From positions 124,001-188,000 of the forward strand of contig NZ_JARXVH010000017.1 in the NCBI RefSeq assembly GCF_029892565.1: DNA of 64,000 bases, in the 5' to 3' direction. How positions within the stretch are numbered: position 1 is the stretch's first letter; each line of letters opens with the position of its first letter. The translations under genes and the position numbers were made by a program. A model generated the notes under the pieces. That model was not told where the DNA came from and searched no databases. It saw only the letters and a list, made by a program, of their open reading frames with translations. This document shows positions 15,597 through 23,824 of this stretch, one piece after another. Source of the DNA: Streptomyces pseudovenezuelae (GTDB lineage: Bacteria > Actinomycetota > Actinomycetes > Streptomycetales > Streptomycetaceae).

Positions 15597-17102
15597 TCAG
15601 GCCGCGCCCGCCCGCCACCGCTGCTCCGCGCCCCCGCTGAGCGGCTCCATCCCCACCCCGTCGCCGCCCTCCGGCGTCACCGCGGTCAGGATGGCGATCG
15701 CCGGGCGGATCACGCCGTCGGAGTCGACGGTGAACGTCAGGTTGTCGCCGTTGTCGCCGTCGACCGAGTCGCACTCCCAGATGCCCACGCCCTTGTCCAC
15801 GTCACCGCGGTTGTCGAGGCAGAGGTCCGGATCGGCGGACGACTGCACGACCCCGCGCCCGGCGTCGACCCGCCAGCGCTGGGTGCGGGACCCGGAGCAG
15901 GGCGCCGTGATCACGTCCGTGCCCTTGGACAACTCGCCGTCGCGGATGTCCAGGCAGCGACCCGAGGAGACGTTCACGACCTGCGCGTATGTGCCGTTCG
16001 GGGCGTGCGCGGCAGGGGCCGTGGGGGAGGGGGCCGTCGACTTGGACGGGGTCGAACTCGGCGTCGCGGACGGCGAGTTCGACGGGCTGCCGGTGGCCGA
16101 GGGCGACGGCTTGGCCGACACCGTCGCCGTCACCGTGACCTGCGGCGCGCCGCTCGGCTCACCGGCCGCGCCCGCCGCCCGCCCGGACTCCGAGGAAGGT
16201 GCTGTGCCGCCCTGTGTGAGCAGGAGGACCAACAGCGGTGCCAGGGCCACCCCGAGGGCCGCCGAGGTCAGCACGAAGCGCTTGGACGGCGGCCAGGAGG
16301 ACGGCTTCACGAGGGCCTTGGGGCGCTGCGGCGGCTCGCTGTCGACGTACGCCGTGCCCGCCCACGGCAGCAGGCCCTCGGCGAGCGCGGTGCGCGGGGT
16401 GTCGCGCAGGGCGCACAACTCCTCGTAGGCGGCCGTGCAGTGCGGGCAGTGCGCCATGTGGGCGTGCAGGTCGGCGCTGTCGCGGGGGTGGTCGGGCCGT
16501 ACCGACTGCTCGATGAGCCGGCGGAAGTCGCCGCACTGCGGATCGTCGGAGGCGGCGAGCCGGGTGCGTAGACAGGCCTGGGCGAGGAGTTGGAGCGCCG
16601 AGTCGGTCTCGTACGCCACGTCTTCGGGTGTGATGCCGAGGAACAGGGCTGTCGTGGCGGCGGGTTGGCGGTCCACCAGGCCGTACCAGATCAGGCCCTG
16701 GGCCCGGGACGGGAGTGTTTGGAAGGCGGCGGTCATCGGGGGTACGAGGCCGCCGGGGCCCGTCGTGTTGAGGACCAGGAGCAGTCCGGCGTCCAGGCCC
16801 GCGGACCGCTCGTCCGTGGCCCAGGACGCGGCCACGCGGGCGGTCAGCAGGAGGAGGTGGTGGCGCCAGGGGCCGCCCGGTTCGATGCCGCGGGCCGTCT
16901 CGCGGGCCGCCGAGGTGAAGGCCTGGGCGGCGAGTTGGCGGGCGGAGGCGTCGCCGGTGGCGCACAGACGGGCGTAGGCGAGAACCGGTTGCCGGTGGCG
17001 GGCGCGGAGTTCCCGCAGGGCCGGGTAGGCGGTGGCGGTGCTGGTGCGCAGCAGCTCGGTCAGGCGGGCGTCGGACGCGCCCATGTGCACCCCGGTCTCC
17101 AC
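15597..17102 (-). CDS. Sigma-like / zinc-finger / transmembrane / ricin-B lectin fusion protein
   Basis: About 501 residues with an uncommon order of parts. Residues ~20-90 resemble ECF sigma region 2 (HRQPVLAYARLCATGDASAR) and ~125-180 resemble region 4 (FQTLPSRAQGLIWYGLVDR). A ZAS-type finger HMAHCPHC follows, then a membrane span (FVLTSAALGVALAPLLVLLL), a Ser/Thr/Pro linker and a ricin-B lectin domain with two QRW motifs and CLDIRDG and CLDNRGD. The sigma-like part would be cytoplasmic and the lectin outside. The GTG at 17102 sits 6 bases after AAAGAGG; ATG at 17084 is the alternative. Probably a one-piece glycan-sensing membrane protein; whether the sigma part binds polymerase is unknown. 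Confidence 0.75.
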   Translation of the reverse strand: METGVHMGASDARLTELLRTSTATAYPALRELRARHRQPVLAYARLCATGDASARQLAAQAFTSAARETARGIEPGGPWRHHLLLLTARVAASWATDERSAGLDAGLLLVLNTTGPGGLVPPMTAAFQTLPSRAQGLIWYGLVDRQPAATTALFLGITPEDVAYETDSALQLLAQACLRTRLAASDDPQCGDFRRLIEQSVRPDHPRDSADLHAHMAHCPHCTAAYEELCALRDTPRTALAEGLLPWAGTAYVDSEPPQRPKALVKPSSWPPSKRFVLTSAALGVALAPLLVLLLTQGGTAPSSESGRAAGAAGEPSGAPQVTVTATVSAKPSPSATGSPSNSPSATPSSTPSKSTAPSPTAPAAHAPNGTYAQVVNVSSGRCLDIRDGELSKGTDVITAPCSGSRTQRWRVDAGRGVVQSSADPDLCLDNRGDVDKGVGIWECDSVDGDNGDNLTFTVDSDGVIRPAIAILTAVTPEGGDGVGMEPLSGGAEQRWRAGAA

Positions 17103-17246
17103 GGAAACCTCTTTTCCCACCGGACTCCTGACGTACCGGCCGGTCTGCGGGTGACCATAGTGATGGAAGAGGACCGGTGGGAGAAGGCGTTTCTGTGGGT
17201 AACCGGAGAACCGCCTGGCAGCGCCCGGGAGACGGGTCCGGACATG

Positions 17247-17283
17247 CCGAGTGCGGTGCGCCCGACGGGCACACCGCACTCGG
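17247..17283. terminator. Hairpin terminator after the sigma-factor gene
   Basis: CCGAGTGCGGTG (17247-17258) pairs perfectly with CACCGCACTCGG (17272-17283) across a 13-base loop. It lies 44 bases beyond the stop of the leftward sigma gene and upstream of the lectin fusion gene, separating the two units. Confidence 0.75.
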
Positions 17284-17326
17284 AAGCTCACCGCCCCACG
17301 GTGTCCTCAGGCTCAGGGCCGGGAGG

Positions 17327-18232
17327 TCACTCCTCGACCGTCAGCCCCTTGCGCAGGCGCACCAGCGTCCGCGACAGCAGCCGCGACACGTGCATCTGCG
17401 AGATGCCGAGCTCGTCGCCGATCTCGGACTGGGTCATGCCCGCCACGAAGCGCAGCGAGAGGATCTGCCGGTCCCGGGACGGGAGCGAGGCGATCAGCGG
17501 CTTGAGCGACTCGACGTACTCGATGCCCTCGATGCCGTGGTCCTCGTAGCCGATGCGGTCCGAGAGGGCGCCCTCGGCGTCGTCCTCCTCGGGCTGGGCG
17601 TCCAGCGAGGAGGCGGTGTACGCGTTCGACGCGGCCATGCCCTCGACGACCTCGTCCTTGGAGAGGCCGAGCCGATCCGCGAGTTCGCCGACCGTGGGGG
17701 ACCGGTCGAGCTTCTGGGCCAGCTCGTCGCCGGCCTTGGCCAGGTCGAGCCGGAGTTCCTGCAGCCTGCGCGGTACGCGCACGGACCACGAGGTGTCACG
17801 GAAGAAACGCTTGATCTCGCCGACGATGGTCGGCATGGCGAAGGTCGGGAACTCGACGCCCCTGGAGAGCTCGAAGCGGTCGATCGCCTTGATCAGGCCG
17901 ATGGTGCCGACCTGGATGATGTCCTCCATCGGCTCGCTGCGGGAGCGGAAGCGGGAGGCGGCGAACTTGACCAGCGCGAGGTTGAGCTCGACGAGGGTGT
18001 TGCGGACGTAGGAGTAGTCGTGGGTGCCCTCTTCGAGGGACTCGAGGCGCGCGAAGAGCGTCTTGGAGAGCGCTCGTGCGTCGACCGGCCCCACCTCGTC
18101 GAACGGGGGGATCTCCGGAAGCCCGGCGAGTACATCCGTGTCGGTGCTCTCGATGGGATCCAGATGTTCCTGTTCCGGAAGGGGTGTCGACGTCGCCTGT
18201 GGGGTGTGCGGAGCGTCGAGCCGGGGTGACAT
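17327..18232 (-). CDS. sigI: SigB/SigF-family RNA polymerase sigma factor
   Basis: Alternative sigma factor of the stress/sporulation (SigB/SigF) group, about 301 residues. Region 2 reads LVKFAASRFRSRSEPMEDIIQVGTIG and AIDRFELSRGVEFPTFAMPTIVGEIKRFFRD; region 3 is around LQELRLDLAKAGDELAQKL; region 4 is SLPSRDRQILSLRFVAGMTQ with helix-turn-helix SEIGDELGISQMHVSRLLSR. I prefer the ATG at 18230-18232 because GGAGG stands 5 bases before it; ATGs at 18244 and 18256 are alternatives. Divergent STAS and kinase genes form the partner-switching set. The symbol rests on remembered synteny with S. coelicolor sigI. Confidence 0.9.
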   Translation of the reverse strand: MSPRLDAPHTPQATSTPLPEQEHLDPIESTDTDVLAGLPEIPPFDEVGPVDARALSKTLFARLESLEEGTHDYSYVRNTLVELNLALVKFAASRFRSRSEPMEDIIQVGTIGLIKAIDRFELSRGVEFPTFAMPTIVGEIKRFFRDTSWSVRVPRRLQELRLDLAKAGDELAQKLDRSPTVGELADRLGLSKDEVVEGMAASNAYTASSLDAQPEEDDAEGALSDRIGYEDHGIEGIEYVESLKPLIASLPSRDRQILSLRFVAGMTQSEIGDELGISQMHVSRLLSRTLVRLRKGLTVEE

Positions 18233-18384
18233 GATGTCCTCCATCGTTCTCGGCATATGGCTGCCGAAGCCAGTGCGTGCACTGCGGTGTGCGGCGCCTC
18301 CAAAGCCGACCGTGTCGGTTACGTACCTCTAGCCCTATCCGGTTTCCCACGCCCGCCGCAAGTGCTTTCTATGCAGGTATGCCC

Positions 18385-18408
18385 GTTTTCTGGGGGTTGT
18401 TCGGGTGT
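18385..18408 (+). promoter_or_regulatory. Candidate SigB-type promoter before the STAS gene
   Basis: GTTT (18385-18388), 14 bases, GGGTGT (18403-18408). This is close to the Streptomyces SigB-family consensus GNNT-N14-16-GGGTAY, with one mismatch in the -10 part, and lies about 70 bases before the STAS start. It suggests control by the adjacent sigma factor or a relative. Confidence 0.4.
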
Positions 18409-18479
18409 CGGAGAGTGTGAGGAAGGCGTAGTGTTCGAGGGCATCAGTCAGCAGCCACCACGTCGGGAGAGAAGACGGC

Positions 18480-18857
18480 ATGGACCGCGGGACGGTCGGC
18501 AGCGCACAGTCTGGTCGGCTACTGGTCGAGGTGCGGGAAGAGGGCCCCAGTGCCGTCGTGACTCCGGCGGGTGAGTTGGATCACCACACCGCCGATCTGT
18601 TGCGCGAGCCGCTGGACGAGTGCCTCGACAAGGGATTCAACCGGCTCGTCGTGGACTGTTCACGACTGGAGTTCTGTGACTCCACCGGTCTCAACGTGCT
18701 GCTCGGCGCACGGCTGAAGGCCGAGGCCGCCGGGGGCGGGGTGCACCTCGCCGCGATGCTGCCGGTGGTGGCGCGCGTCTTCGAGATCACCGGGGCGGAC
18801 GCGGTCTTCACCGTCCACGACACCCTCGAAGCGGCCCTGGCCGGCGAGGCGGGCTGA
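18480..18857 (+). CDS. Anti-sigma factor antagonist (STAS domain)
   Basis: 125-residue single STAS domain. The phospho-acceptor loop is LEFCDSTGLNVLL with S68 as the likely phosphorylated serine; VVTPAGELDHHTADLLREPL and GADAVFTVHDTLEAAL complete the fold. When unphosphorylated it should bind the kinase encoded at 19075 and free the sigma factor. It is divergent from that sigma gene and 217 bases before the kinase gene, which may have its own promoter. Confidence 0.93.
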   Translation: MDRGTVGSAQSGRLLVEVREEGPSAVVTPAGELDHHTADLLREPLDECLDKGFNRLVVDCSRLEFCDSTGLNVLLGARLKAEAAGGGVHLAAMLPVVARVFEITGADAVFTVHDTLEAALAGEAG

Positions 18858-19074
18858 GGCGGGTGCGGGATGCCGGTCGCCTGCCGCGGTCGCCCCTGTC
18901 CGCAGGGGACTTTCCGGGCGTTACGCATACTGCGTCGCATCGGGGGGTGTTCCGCCGGTTCCGTCGGGCAGGAGACATCCTGAACATGGTCTGTGGGCAC
19001 AGTGACGGATCGGCCGTCGATGTACGTACTGACTTCTGAATCGTGAACTGGTGAATCGGTGAGGTGAAGCGCTG

Positions 19075-19629
19075 ATGAGCACCACCCGGCCTTACCCGCC
19101 GGGCGACCGCGGCCCGGAGCCCGGTGGCGCTTCCGGGGCGTCCGACGGGGGCGTGGCGGCGGCGACCGGGGGAGATGGGGATGCGGCCGTGCCGGCGGCG
19201 GCTGCGGCGGCCCCGGTGGGCCCGCAGGTCCGCACGTTGGACTTCGACGGCGCGAGCGGGGTCGTACCGCTGGCCCGTGACTTCGCCCGCCAGGCGCTGT
19301 ACGCGTGGGGCTGGCTGCCCGCCGAGTCGGCCGACCGGCGGGCCACCGCGGAGGACGTGCTGCTCGTGGTCTCCGAGCTGGTCACCAACGCCTGCCTGCA
19401 CGCGGAGGGCCCCGACGAGCTCTGGATCTCCTGCGACAGCAAGGTGATCCGGGTCGAGGTCTCCGACCGCGGCACGGGCGAGCCGGCCCCCCGCACCCCG
19501 CACCGCGCGGGCCGCCCCGGCGGCCACGGCATGTTCATCGTGCAGCGGCTGTGCCTGGACTGGGGAGTCGTACGGACCCCCGGGGTGGCCGGCAAGAAGG
19601 TGTGGGCGGAGCTGGGCGCTCCGGCCTGA
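19075..19629 (+). CDS. RsbW-type anti-sigma factor serine kinase
   Basis: 184 residues. The C-terminal 125 are a GHKL ATPase with N box EDVLLVVSELVTNACLHA, G1 motif VEVSDRGTGE and G2 motif GRPGGHGMFIVQRL. The N-terminal 45 residues are a Gly/Ala-rich low-complexity extension. It should sequester the sigma factor and phosphorylate the STAS protein. Absence of any other domain separates it from sensor phosphatases. This gene, the STAS gene and sigI together look like the sigI/arsI/prsI set described in S. coelicolor (identity from memory). Confidence 0.9.
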   Translation: MSTTRPYPPGDRGPEPGGASGASDGGVAAATGGDGDAAVPAAAAAAPVGPQVRTLDFDGASGVVPLARDFARQALYAWGWLPAESADRRATAEDVLLVVSELVTNACLHAEGPDELWISCDSKVIRVEVSDRGTGEPAPRTPHRAGRPGGHGMFIVQRLCLDWGVVRTPGVAGKKVWAELGAPA

Positions 19630-19780
19630 CGCTCCCTCACCCGGAGGCACTCTCTCCACTCGAACCCCCTTGCGTGCGCGCCGGATCCCCACAACTCCGG
19701 CGCGCATCGTGTCTTCCTTCCTCACGACCCCGGGCGTACCTTGACGGCCGATCTGATGTGCCGTCAGGAATGAGGGGATC

Positions 19781-20482
19781 GTGTCGTACCACAAACGAAC
19801 CGCAGCGCTCGCGTCCGTCGCGGCCCTGGCCGGCTCGGCGGTGCTGATGACCGCCCCCGCAGCCAACGCCGAGGTCGTGGACGTCAACTACCAGTGCAAG
19901 ACGCCGATCGGTGACAAGAGTGCCGTCTCGCCCATCGACATCAAGGGCGTCAAGAGCGGCAGCGGCTACAAGATCACCATGTCCTGGCAGAAGGGCGTCT
20001 CCTCCAGCCCGGTCGAGCTGGGCAAGGGTGCGATGAACCCGAGCGCCACCATCAAACTGGGCGGCGCCGACAGCGGGACGATGAACGTCACCGGCCCCGC
20101 CAACCAGGCCGCCATCCCGGCCAACACCCCCATAAAGATCAACGACTTGACGGGCACGTACACCCCGAAGGCCACCGGCAAGGTCACCTTCACCCCGGGC
20201 GTCCTCACCATCAAGGCGCTCGGCACCACCACCACGTGCACCCCGTCCAACACCCCGGGCACCGCGCTGACCCTCGACGTGACCGCCGCGGGCGGCTCCT
20301 CCGGCGGCTCGTCCACCGGCGGCACCTCCCAGAGCGGCACCGACTCGGGCGGCTCCTCGCTCCCGCAGACCGGCCCGGACGACTCCGCGATCGCCCTCGG
20401 CACCCTCGGCGGCACGGTGCTGCTCGCGGGCGCGGCGGGCGCGCTGTGGCTGACCAGGCGGGGCCAGGCGGTACGCCGCTGA
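19781..20482 (+). CDS. Exported LPxTG-anchored surface protein with an unnamed repeat domain
   Basis: 233 residues with a GTG start at 19781 after GAGGGGAT. Signal peptide residues 1-31 end ANAEVV. One ~130-residue beta-rich domain follows, marked by YQCKTPIGDKSAVSPIDI, GGADSGTMNVTGP, LTGTYTPKATGKVTFTPG and KALGTTTTCTP. After a Ser/Gly/Thr linker come LPQTG, a membrane helix and a basic tail, a sortase substrate signal. The same domain recurs twice in the protein at 22449. First gene of a four-gene exported operon; function unknown. Confidence 0.82.
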   Translation: MSYHKRTAALASVAALAGSAVLMTAPAANAEVVDVNYQCKTPIGDKSAVSPIDIKGVKSGSGYKITMSWQKGVSSSPVELGKGAMNPSATIKLGGADSGTMNVTGPANQAAIPANTPIKINDLTGTYTPKATGKVTFTPGVLTIKALGTTTTCTPSNTPGTALTLDVTAAGGSSGGSSTGGTSQSGTDSGGSSLPQTGPDDSAIALGTLGGTVLLAGAAGALWLTRRGQAVRR

Positions 20483-20515
20483 CGACACCGTCCGTACGAC
20501 CGCTGGAGCCGCCGG

Positions 20516-21334
20516 ATGCGTGTCCTGTTCCTGTCCGCTTTGCTGCTGCTGGCCGCCGCCCCGACGGCGACCGCCGCCGAGGGCTGGTCCCTCACGCCCG
20601 CGGGCGGTTCCCGCCCGGCCTTCTACGCCGAGGGCGAGCCCGGCACGCCCCTGCGGGACACGGTCTCCGTGACCAACCGCGGCGAGCGGGCCATCACCGT
20701 ACGGCTGACCGCCACCGGCGTCCGGATCGCCTTCGCCCAGACCCGGGTACGGGTGCCCGCCCGCACCCGTGCCGACATCCCCTTCACGGTGACCGCCACC
20801 GGCGACCGCACCGGCGAGATCGCCGCCCGCGACCAGGACGGCCGACGCGCCACGGTCCCGCTCCGCCTGCGCGCGGGCACCCCGGCGCTGTCCGCGCTGA
20901 CCGTCGAACACGTCACCGTGCACGCCGACCACATCGCGTACGAGCTGGTCAACCGCGGTACGACCGTGCTCGTGCCGCGCCTGGCCGTGCACGCGGACGG
21001 CATCCTCGGCCAGGTCCTGGACCGCGCCCCGCGCACCCTGCCCGTCCACCTCGACCCCGGCCAACGCCTCGACCTCACCGAGCCCTGGCCCCACCACCCC
21101 GCCCTGGACGCGGTCGACGTCCGGCTCACGGCGACGGCGGCGGGCGGAGCCCACGACAGCGCACACACCTCGGCACGGTTCGTGCCCTGGGGCGCGGTGG
21201 CGGGCGTCGCGGGCACGGTCGCCGCCGGGGGCGCGCTGATGGTCGTACGACGTCGAGGGCGGCGGGCGCGCGCGGACGACGGCGTGGCTCAACCCTCGCG
21301 TACGGAAGTCGAGTTGACGGGAGCGGTGACGTGA
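20516..21334 (+). CDS. Exported protein with Ig-like domain and C-terminal membrane anchor
   Basis: 272 residues: signal peptide (MRVLFLSALLLLAAAPTATA), a beta-sandwich-like segment with DTVSVTNRGERAITVRLTAT, further beta-rich sequence, then a hydrophobic anchor (WGAVAGVAGTVAAGGALMVV) and RRRGRR tail. No sortase motif. The layout resembles DUF916-like surface proteins of Gram-positive bacteria but the match is not certain. It lies 33 bases after the first surface gene and overlaps the next. Confidence 0.72.
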   Translation: MRVLFLSALLLLAAAPTATAAEGWSLTPAGGSRPAFYAEGEPGTPLRDTVSVTNRGERAITVRLTATGVRIAFAQTRVRVPARTRADIPFTVTATGDRTGEIAARDQDGRRATVPLRLRAGTPALSALTVEHVTVHADHIAYELVNRGTTVLVPRLAVHADGILGQVLDRAPRTLPVHLDPGQRLDLTEPWPHHPALDAVDVRLTATAAGGAHDSAHTSARFVPWGAVAGVAGTVAAGGALMVVRRRGRRARADDGVAQPSRTEVELTGAVT

Positions 21335-22452
21335 GCGGCAAGGTTCGGATACCTGCGCCGAAGGTTCGGATACCCGCGCTGGTGGCGGTGCTCGCGCTGC
21401 TCCTGCTGCCCTTGGCGGGCACGGCCGCGGCGGCGGACGGGCCGGTCGTGAAGCTGTCCAAGTCCCAGGCCGGGACCGGCGGTTCGATCACCGTCAGCGG
21501 CAGCGGATGGCGGGCGCACGCGCTGCTGATGGTGCTGATCTGCGGACAGGCCACGCCCGCCCGGGGTGTAGTCGGCGGCACCAACTCCTGCGCCAACAGC
21601 GACGGTCGGGCCGTCACCACCGACGCCAAGGGCTCCTTCGGCAAGAAACTTCCGGTCGCCGAACCGCCCGTGCCGTGCCCGTGCGTGGTGCACGTCGCGA
21701 CCGTGACCGGCGCGAAGGCGCAGGCGGACGCGGTCCTCCAAGTGGCGGGCCACGCGGTCGAACCGCTGCCCGCCGAGACGTCCGGCGGCCGGCTCACGGT
21801 CCTCACCGACACCCGCCTCGACGGCTCAAGCGGGCTGCTCACCTGGTTCGGCGCCCCGCCCTCGCGCACCCTCGACTTCACCGTCGGCAACGTCGGCACC
21901 TCCGCCGTCAAGAACCCCGTCTTCCAAGTCGGCACCTCCCACGGCGTGTTCGCCCCGCAGTGGGAGGAACAGGAGTGGCGCGGCACGATCGGGCCCGGCG
22001 GGAAGGCGCGGATCAAACTCCCCGTCGACCTGGCCGCGGGCGCGCACGGCGACTACAGCGTCTACCTCAAGTACAGCGGGAAGGTGCTCGCCGAACAGCC
22101 CTGGGGCGTGGGCCGGCCGTGGGGCGTGACCCTGTTCTGGATCCTGGTCTGCCTGGTGGTGCCGGCCGCGCTGTTCCGTATCGGGATGGCCGTGGTCGAC
22201 CGGGTCCGCCCGCGCCGCGCCGGCGGCCTGCGCCACCGCGGCCTGCACCTGCCCGAACTCCCGCGCCGCCGCCCGAGGTTCACCACCCGGGCGCCCGCCG
22301 AGGAGCCCCCCAGCGCTACGACCCTGCCGTGGTTCACCCCGGACTCCGATCCGGGCACGGCCGGTCGGCTCTCCGCACCGCACGACGACAGTCCGACGAG
22401 TCCTACGACTCCCACGAGTCCGACGACTCCCACCAGGAAGGGATCCACGTGA
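21331..22452 (+). CDS. Exported membrane-anchored protein with Pro/Thr-rich tail
   Basis: About 373 residues from a GTG overlapping the previous stop (GTGA). A signal segment (ALVAVLALLLLPLAGTAAAADG) is followed by a beta-rich domain GGSITVSGSGWRAHALLMVLICGQ with paired Cys (NSCANS, PVPCPCVVHVAT), then a second part DFTVGNVGTSAVKNPVFQVGT, a membrane span (TLFWILVCLVVPAALFRIGM) and a long cytoplasmic Arg/Pro/Ser/Thr tail ending SPTTPTSPTTPTRKG. Function unknown; its tight coupling suggests it forms a complex with its neighbours or helps display them. Confidence 0.72.
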   Translation: MSGKVRIPAPKVRIPALVAVLALLLLPLAGTAAAADGPVVKLSKSQAGTGGSITVSGSGWRAHALLMVLICGQATPARGVVGGTNSCANSDGRAVTTDAKGSFGKKLPVAEPPVPCPCVVHVATVTGAKAQADAVLQVAGHAVEPLPAETSGGRLTVLTDTRLDGSSGLLTWFGAPPSRTLDFTVGNVGTSAVKNPVFQVGTSHGVFAPQWEEQEWRGTIGPGGKARIKLPVDLAAGAHGDYSVYLKYSGKVLAEQPWGVGRPWGVTLFWILVCLVVPAALFRIGMAVVDRVRPRRAGGLRHRGLHLPELPRRRPRFTTRAPAEEPPSATTLPWFTPDSDPGTAGRLSAPHDDSPTSPTTPTSPTTPTRKGST

Positions 22453-23756
22453 GAAAGCCGAGGAGAGTCACACCGGCCCGGAGAGCGGGGGCGGCGGGCG
22501 CCGCCCTGGCCCTGTGTTCGGCCGGCGTCCTACTGGGCATGGCCGCCGCGCCCGCGCAGGCCGCCGAGGTGTCGTACGCCACTCACTGCGTACCGCCCGC
22601 CGGCATCGACCCCGTCGACGGCACCACGAAGGTCGAGATCACCGCGCCGGCCACCGCGAAGGTCGGCGACACCGTCGACATCGTCTGGAAGTTCACGCAG
22701 GCCGCGTCCAAGAACCCCGACATCATCGACCTGCCCGCCAACTCGGTGCAGCCCTCCGGCACGCTCAAGGCGACCGGCGCGCAGACCGCGGCCGTCGCGA
22801 TGCAGGGGCCGCGCGAGAACCCGGCCATCCCCAAGGGCGCCGCCATGGTGCTGTCCGACATGAAGGGCTCGCTGAAGCTGACGACGGCCGGGTCGGTGAC
22901 CCTGACCCCGGACGCCTACACGGTCAACGCCCTGGGCACGAACACCCAGTGTGCGCCGACCCAGACGGTGCAGCCGGCGGCGACGATCACGGTGACGGCG
23001 GGCGGCGGCACGGGTACCCCGACGCCGACGGACACCCCGACCGCGACACCCACCGACACACCGACCGCTTCGGACACGCCCACGCCCACCACCACCCCCA
23101 GCGAGAGCGACGGCACCGGCGGGCAGACCGACTTCACCGGCAAGGAGGTCGACATCCCCTACACCTGCCAGTCGCCTCTAGGCGAGAAGAAGGCGACCTC
23201 GCCGATCCAGATCGACGCCAAGAAGGACGGCGGGGACTTCGATCTCACGGTCCAGTTCAAGAAGTCGGTGATGGACAGCCCGGCCGACATCCCGGCGGGC
23301 TCGGTCAAGCCGTCGATGGACGTGGTCGTGGGCGGCGCCGACTCGGGCTCCGTGCACGTGGAGGGCCCCCTGAACGCCGACGCCATCAAGACCGGCGACC
23401 CCATCGCGATCCCCGACCTCACCGGCACCTACAAGCCCGGCGCGAGCGGCTCCTCCACCCTCTCCCCGGGCGTCCTCACCATCGAGGCCCTCGGCACGAC
23501 CACGACCTGCACACCGGACAAGACCGAGGTCTCCCTGACCCTGGACACGACGGAACAGGCGAGCGGAACGTCCGGCGGTTCGTCGACTTCGGGCGGCGGC
23601 ACGTCATCCGGTACGTCGTCGACGAGCGGCGGGTTGGCGGCGACGGGTGCGGATGACCACGGGGCGCTGAAGGCGCTGGGGTTGGTGGCAGGGACGGCGG
23701 TGCTGCTCGGAGGAGCGGTGTTCACGTTCATGCCGGGCAGGAGGCGGACCAGGTAA
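22449..23756 (+). CDS. Exported LAxTG-anchored surface protein with two copies of the unnamed domain
   Basis: 435 residues, GTG start overlapping the previous stop (GTGA). Signal peptide to about residue 38 (AQAAEV). Domain 1 (about 40-180) and domain 2 (about 235-365), separated by a Thr/Pro-rich linker of TPTDTPTATPTDTPTA type. Domain 2 is close to the 19781 protein (YTCQSPLGEKKATSPIQI, GGADSGSVHVEGP, LTGTYKPGASGSSTLSPG, EALGTTTTCTP); domain 1 is more distant but ends VNALGTNTQCAP. LAATG, a membrane helix and MPGRRRTR follow, the LAxTG signal used by class E sortases in Streptomyces. Confidence 0.82.
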   Translation: MRKPRRVTPARRAGAAGAALALCSAGVLLGMAAAPAQAAEVSYATHCVPPAGIDPVDGTTKVEITAPATAKVGDTVDIVWKFTQAASKNPDIIDLPANSVQPSGTLKATGAQTAAVAMQGPRENPAIPKGAAMVLSDMKGSLKLTTAGSVTLTPDAYTVNALGTNTQCAPTQTVQPAATITVTAGGGTGTPTPTDTPTATPTDTPTASDTPTPTTTPSESDGTGGQTDFTGKEVDIPYTCQSPLGEKKATSPIQIDAKKDGGDFDLTVQFKKSVMDSPADIPAGSVKPSMDVVVGGADSGSVHVEGPLNADAIKTGDPIAIPDLTGTYKPGASGSSTLSPGVLTIEALGTTTTCTPDKTEVSLTLDTTEQASGTSGGSSTSGGGTSSGTSSTSGGLAATGADDHGALKALGLVAGTAVLLGGAVFTFMPGRRRTR

Positions 23757-23762
23757 CGGAGA

Positions 23763-23798
23763 AGGGCCACCTCATCCGGGCAAGGATGCGGTGGCCCT
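23763..23798. terminator. Terminator hairpin between convergent genes
   Basis: AGGGCCACC (23763-23771) pairs with GGTGGCCCT (23790-23798), with further CATCC/GGATG pairing inside. It lies 6 bases after the surface operon and before the convergent peptide transporter stop. Confidence 0.8.
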
Positions 23799-23824
23799 CC
23801 GTGGAACCCTGACCGCGGCTTACG

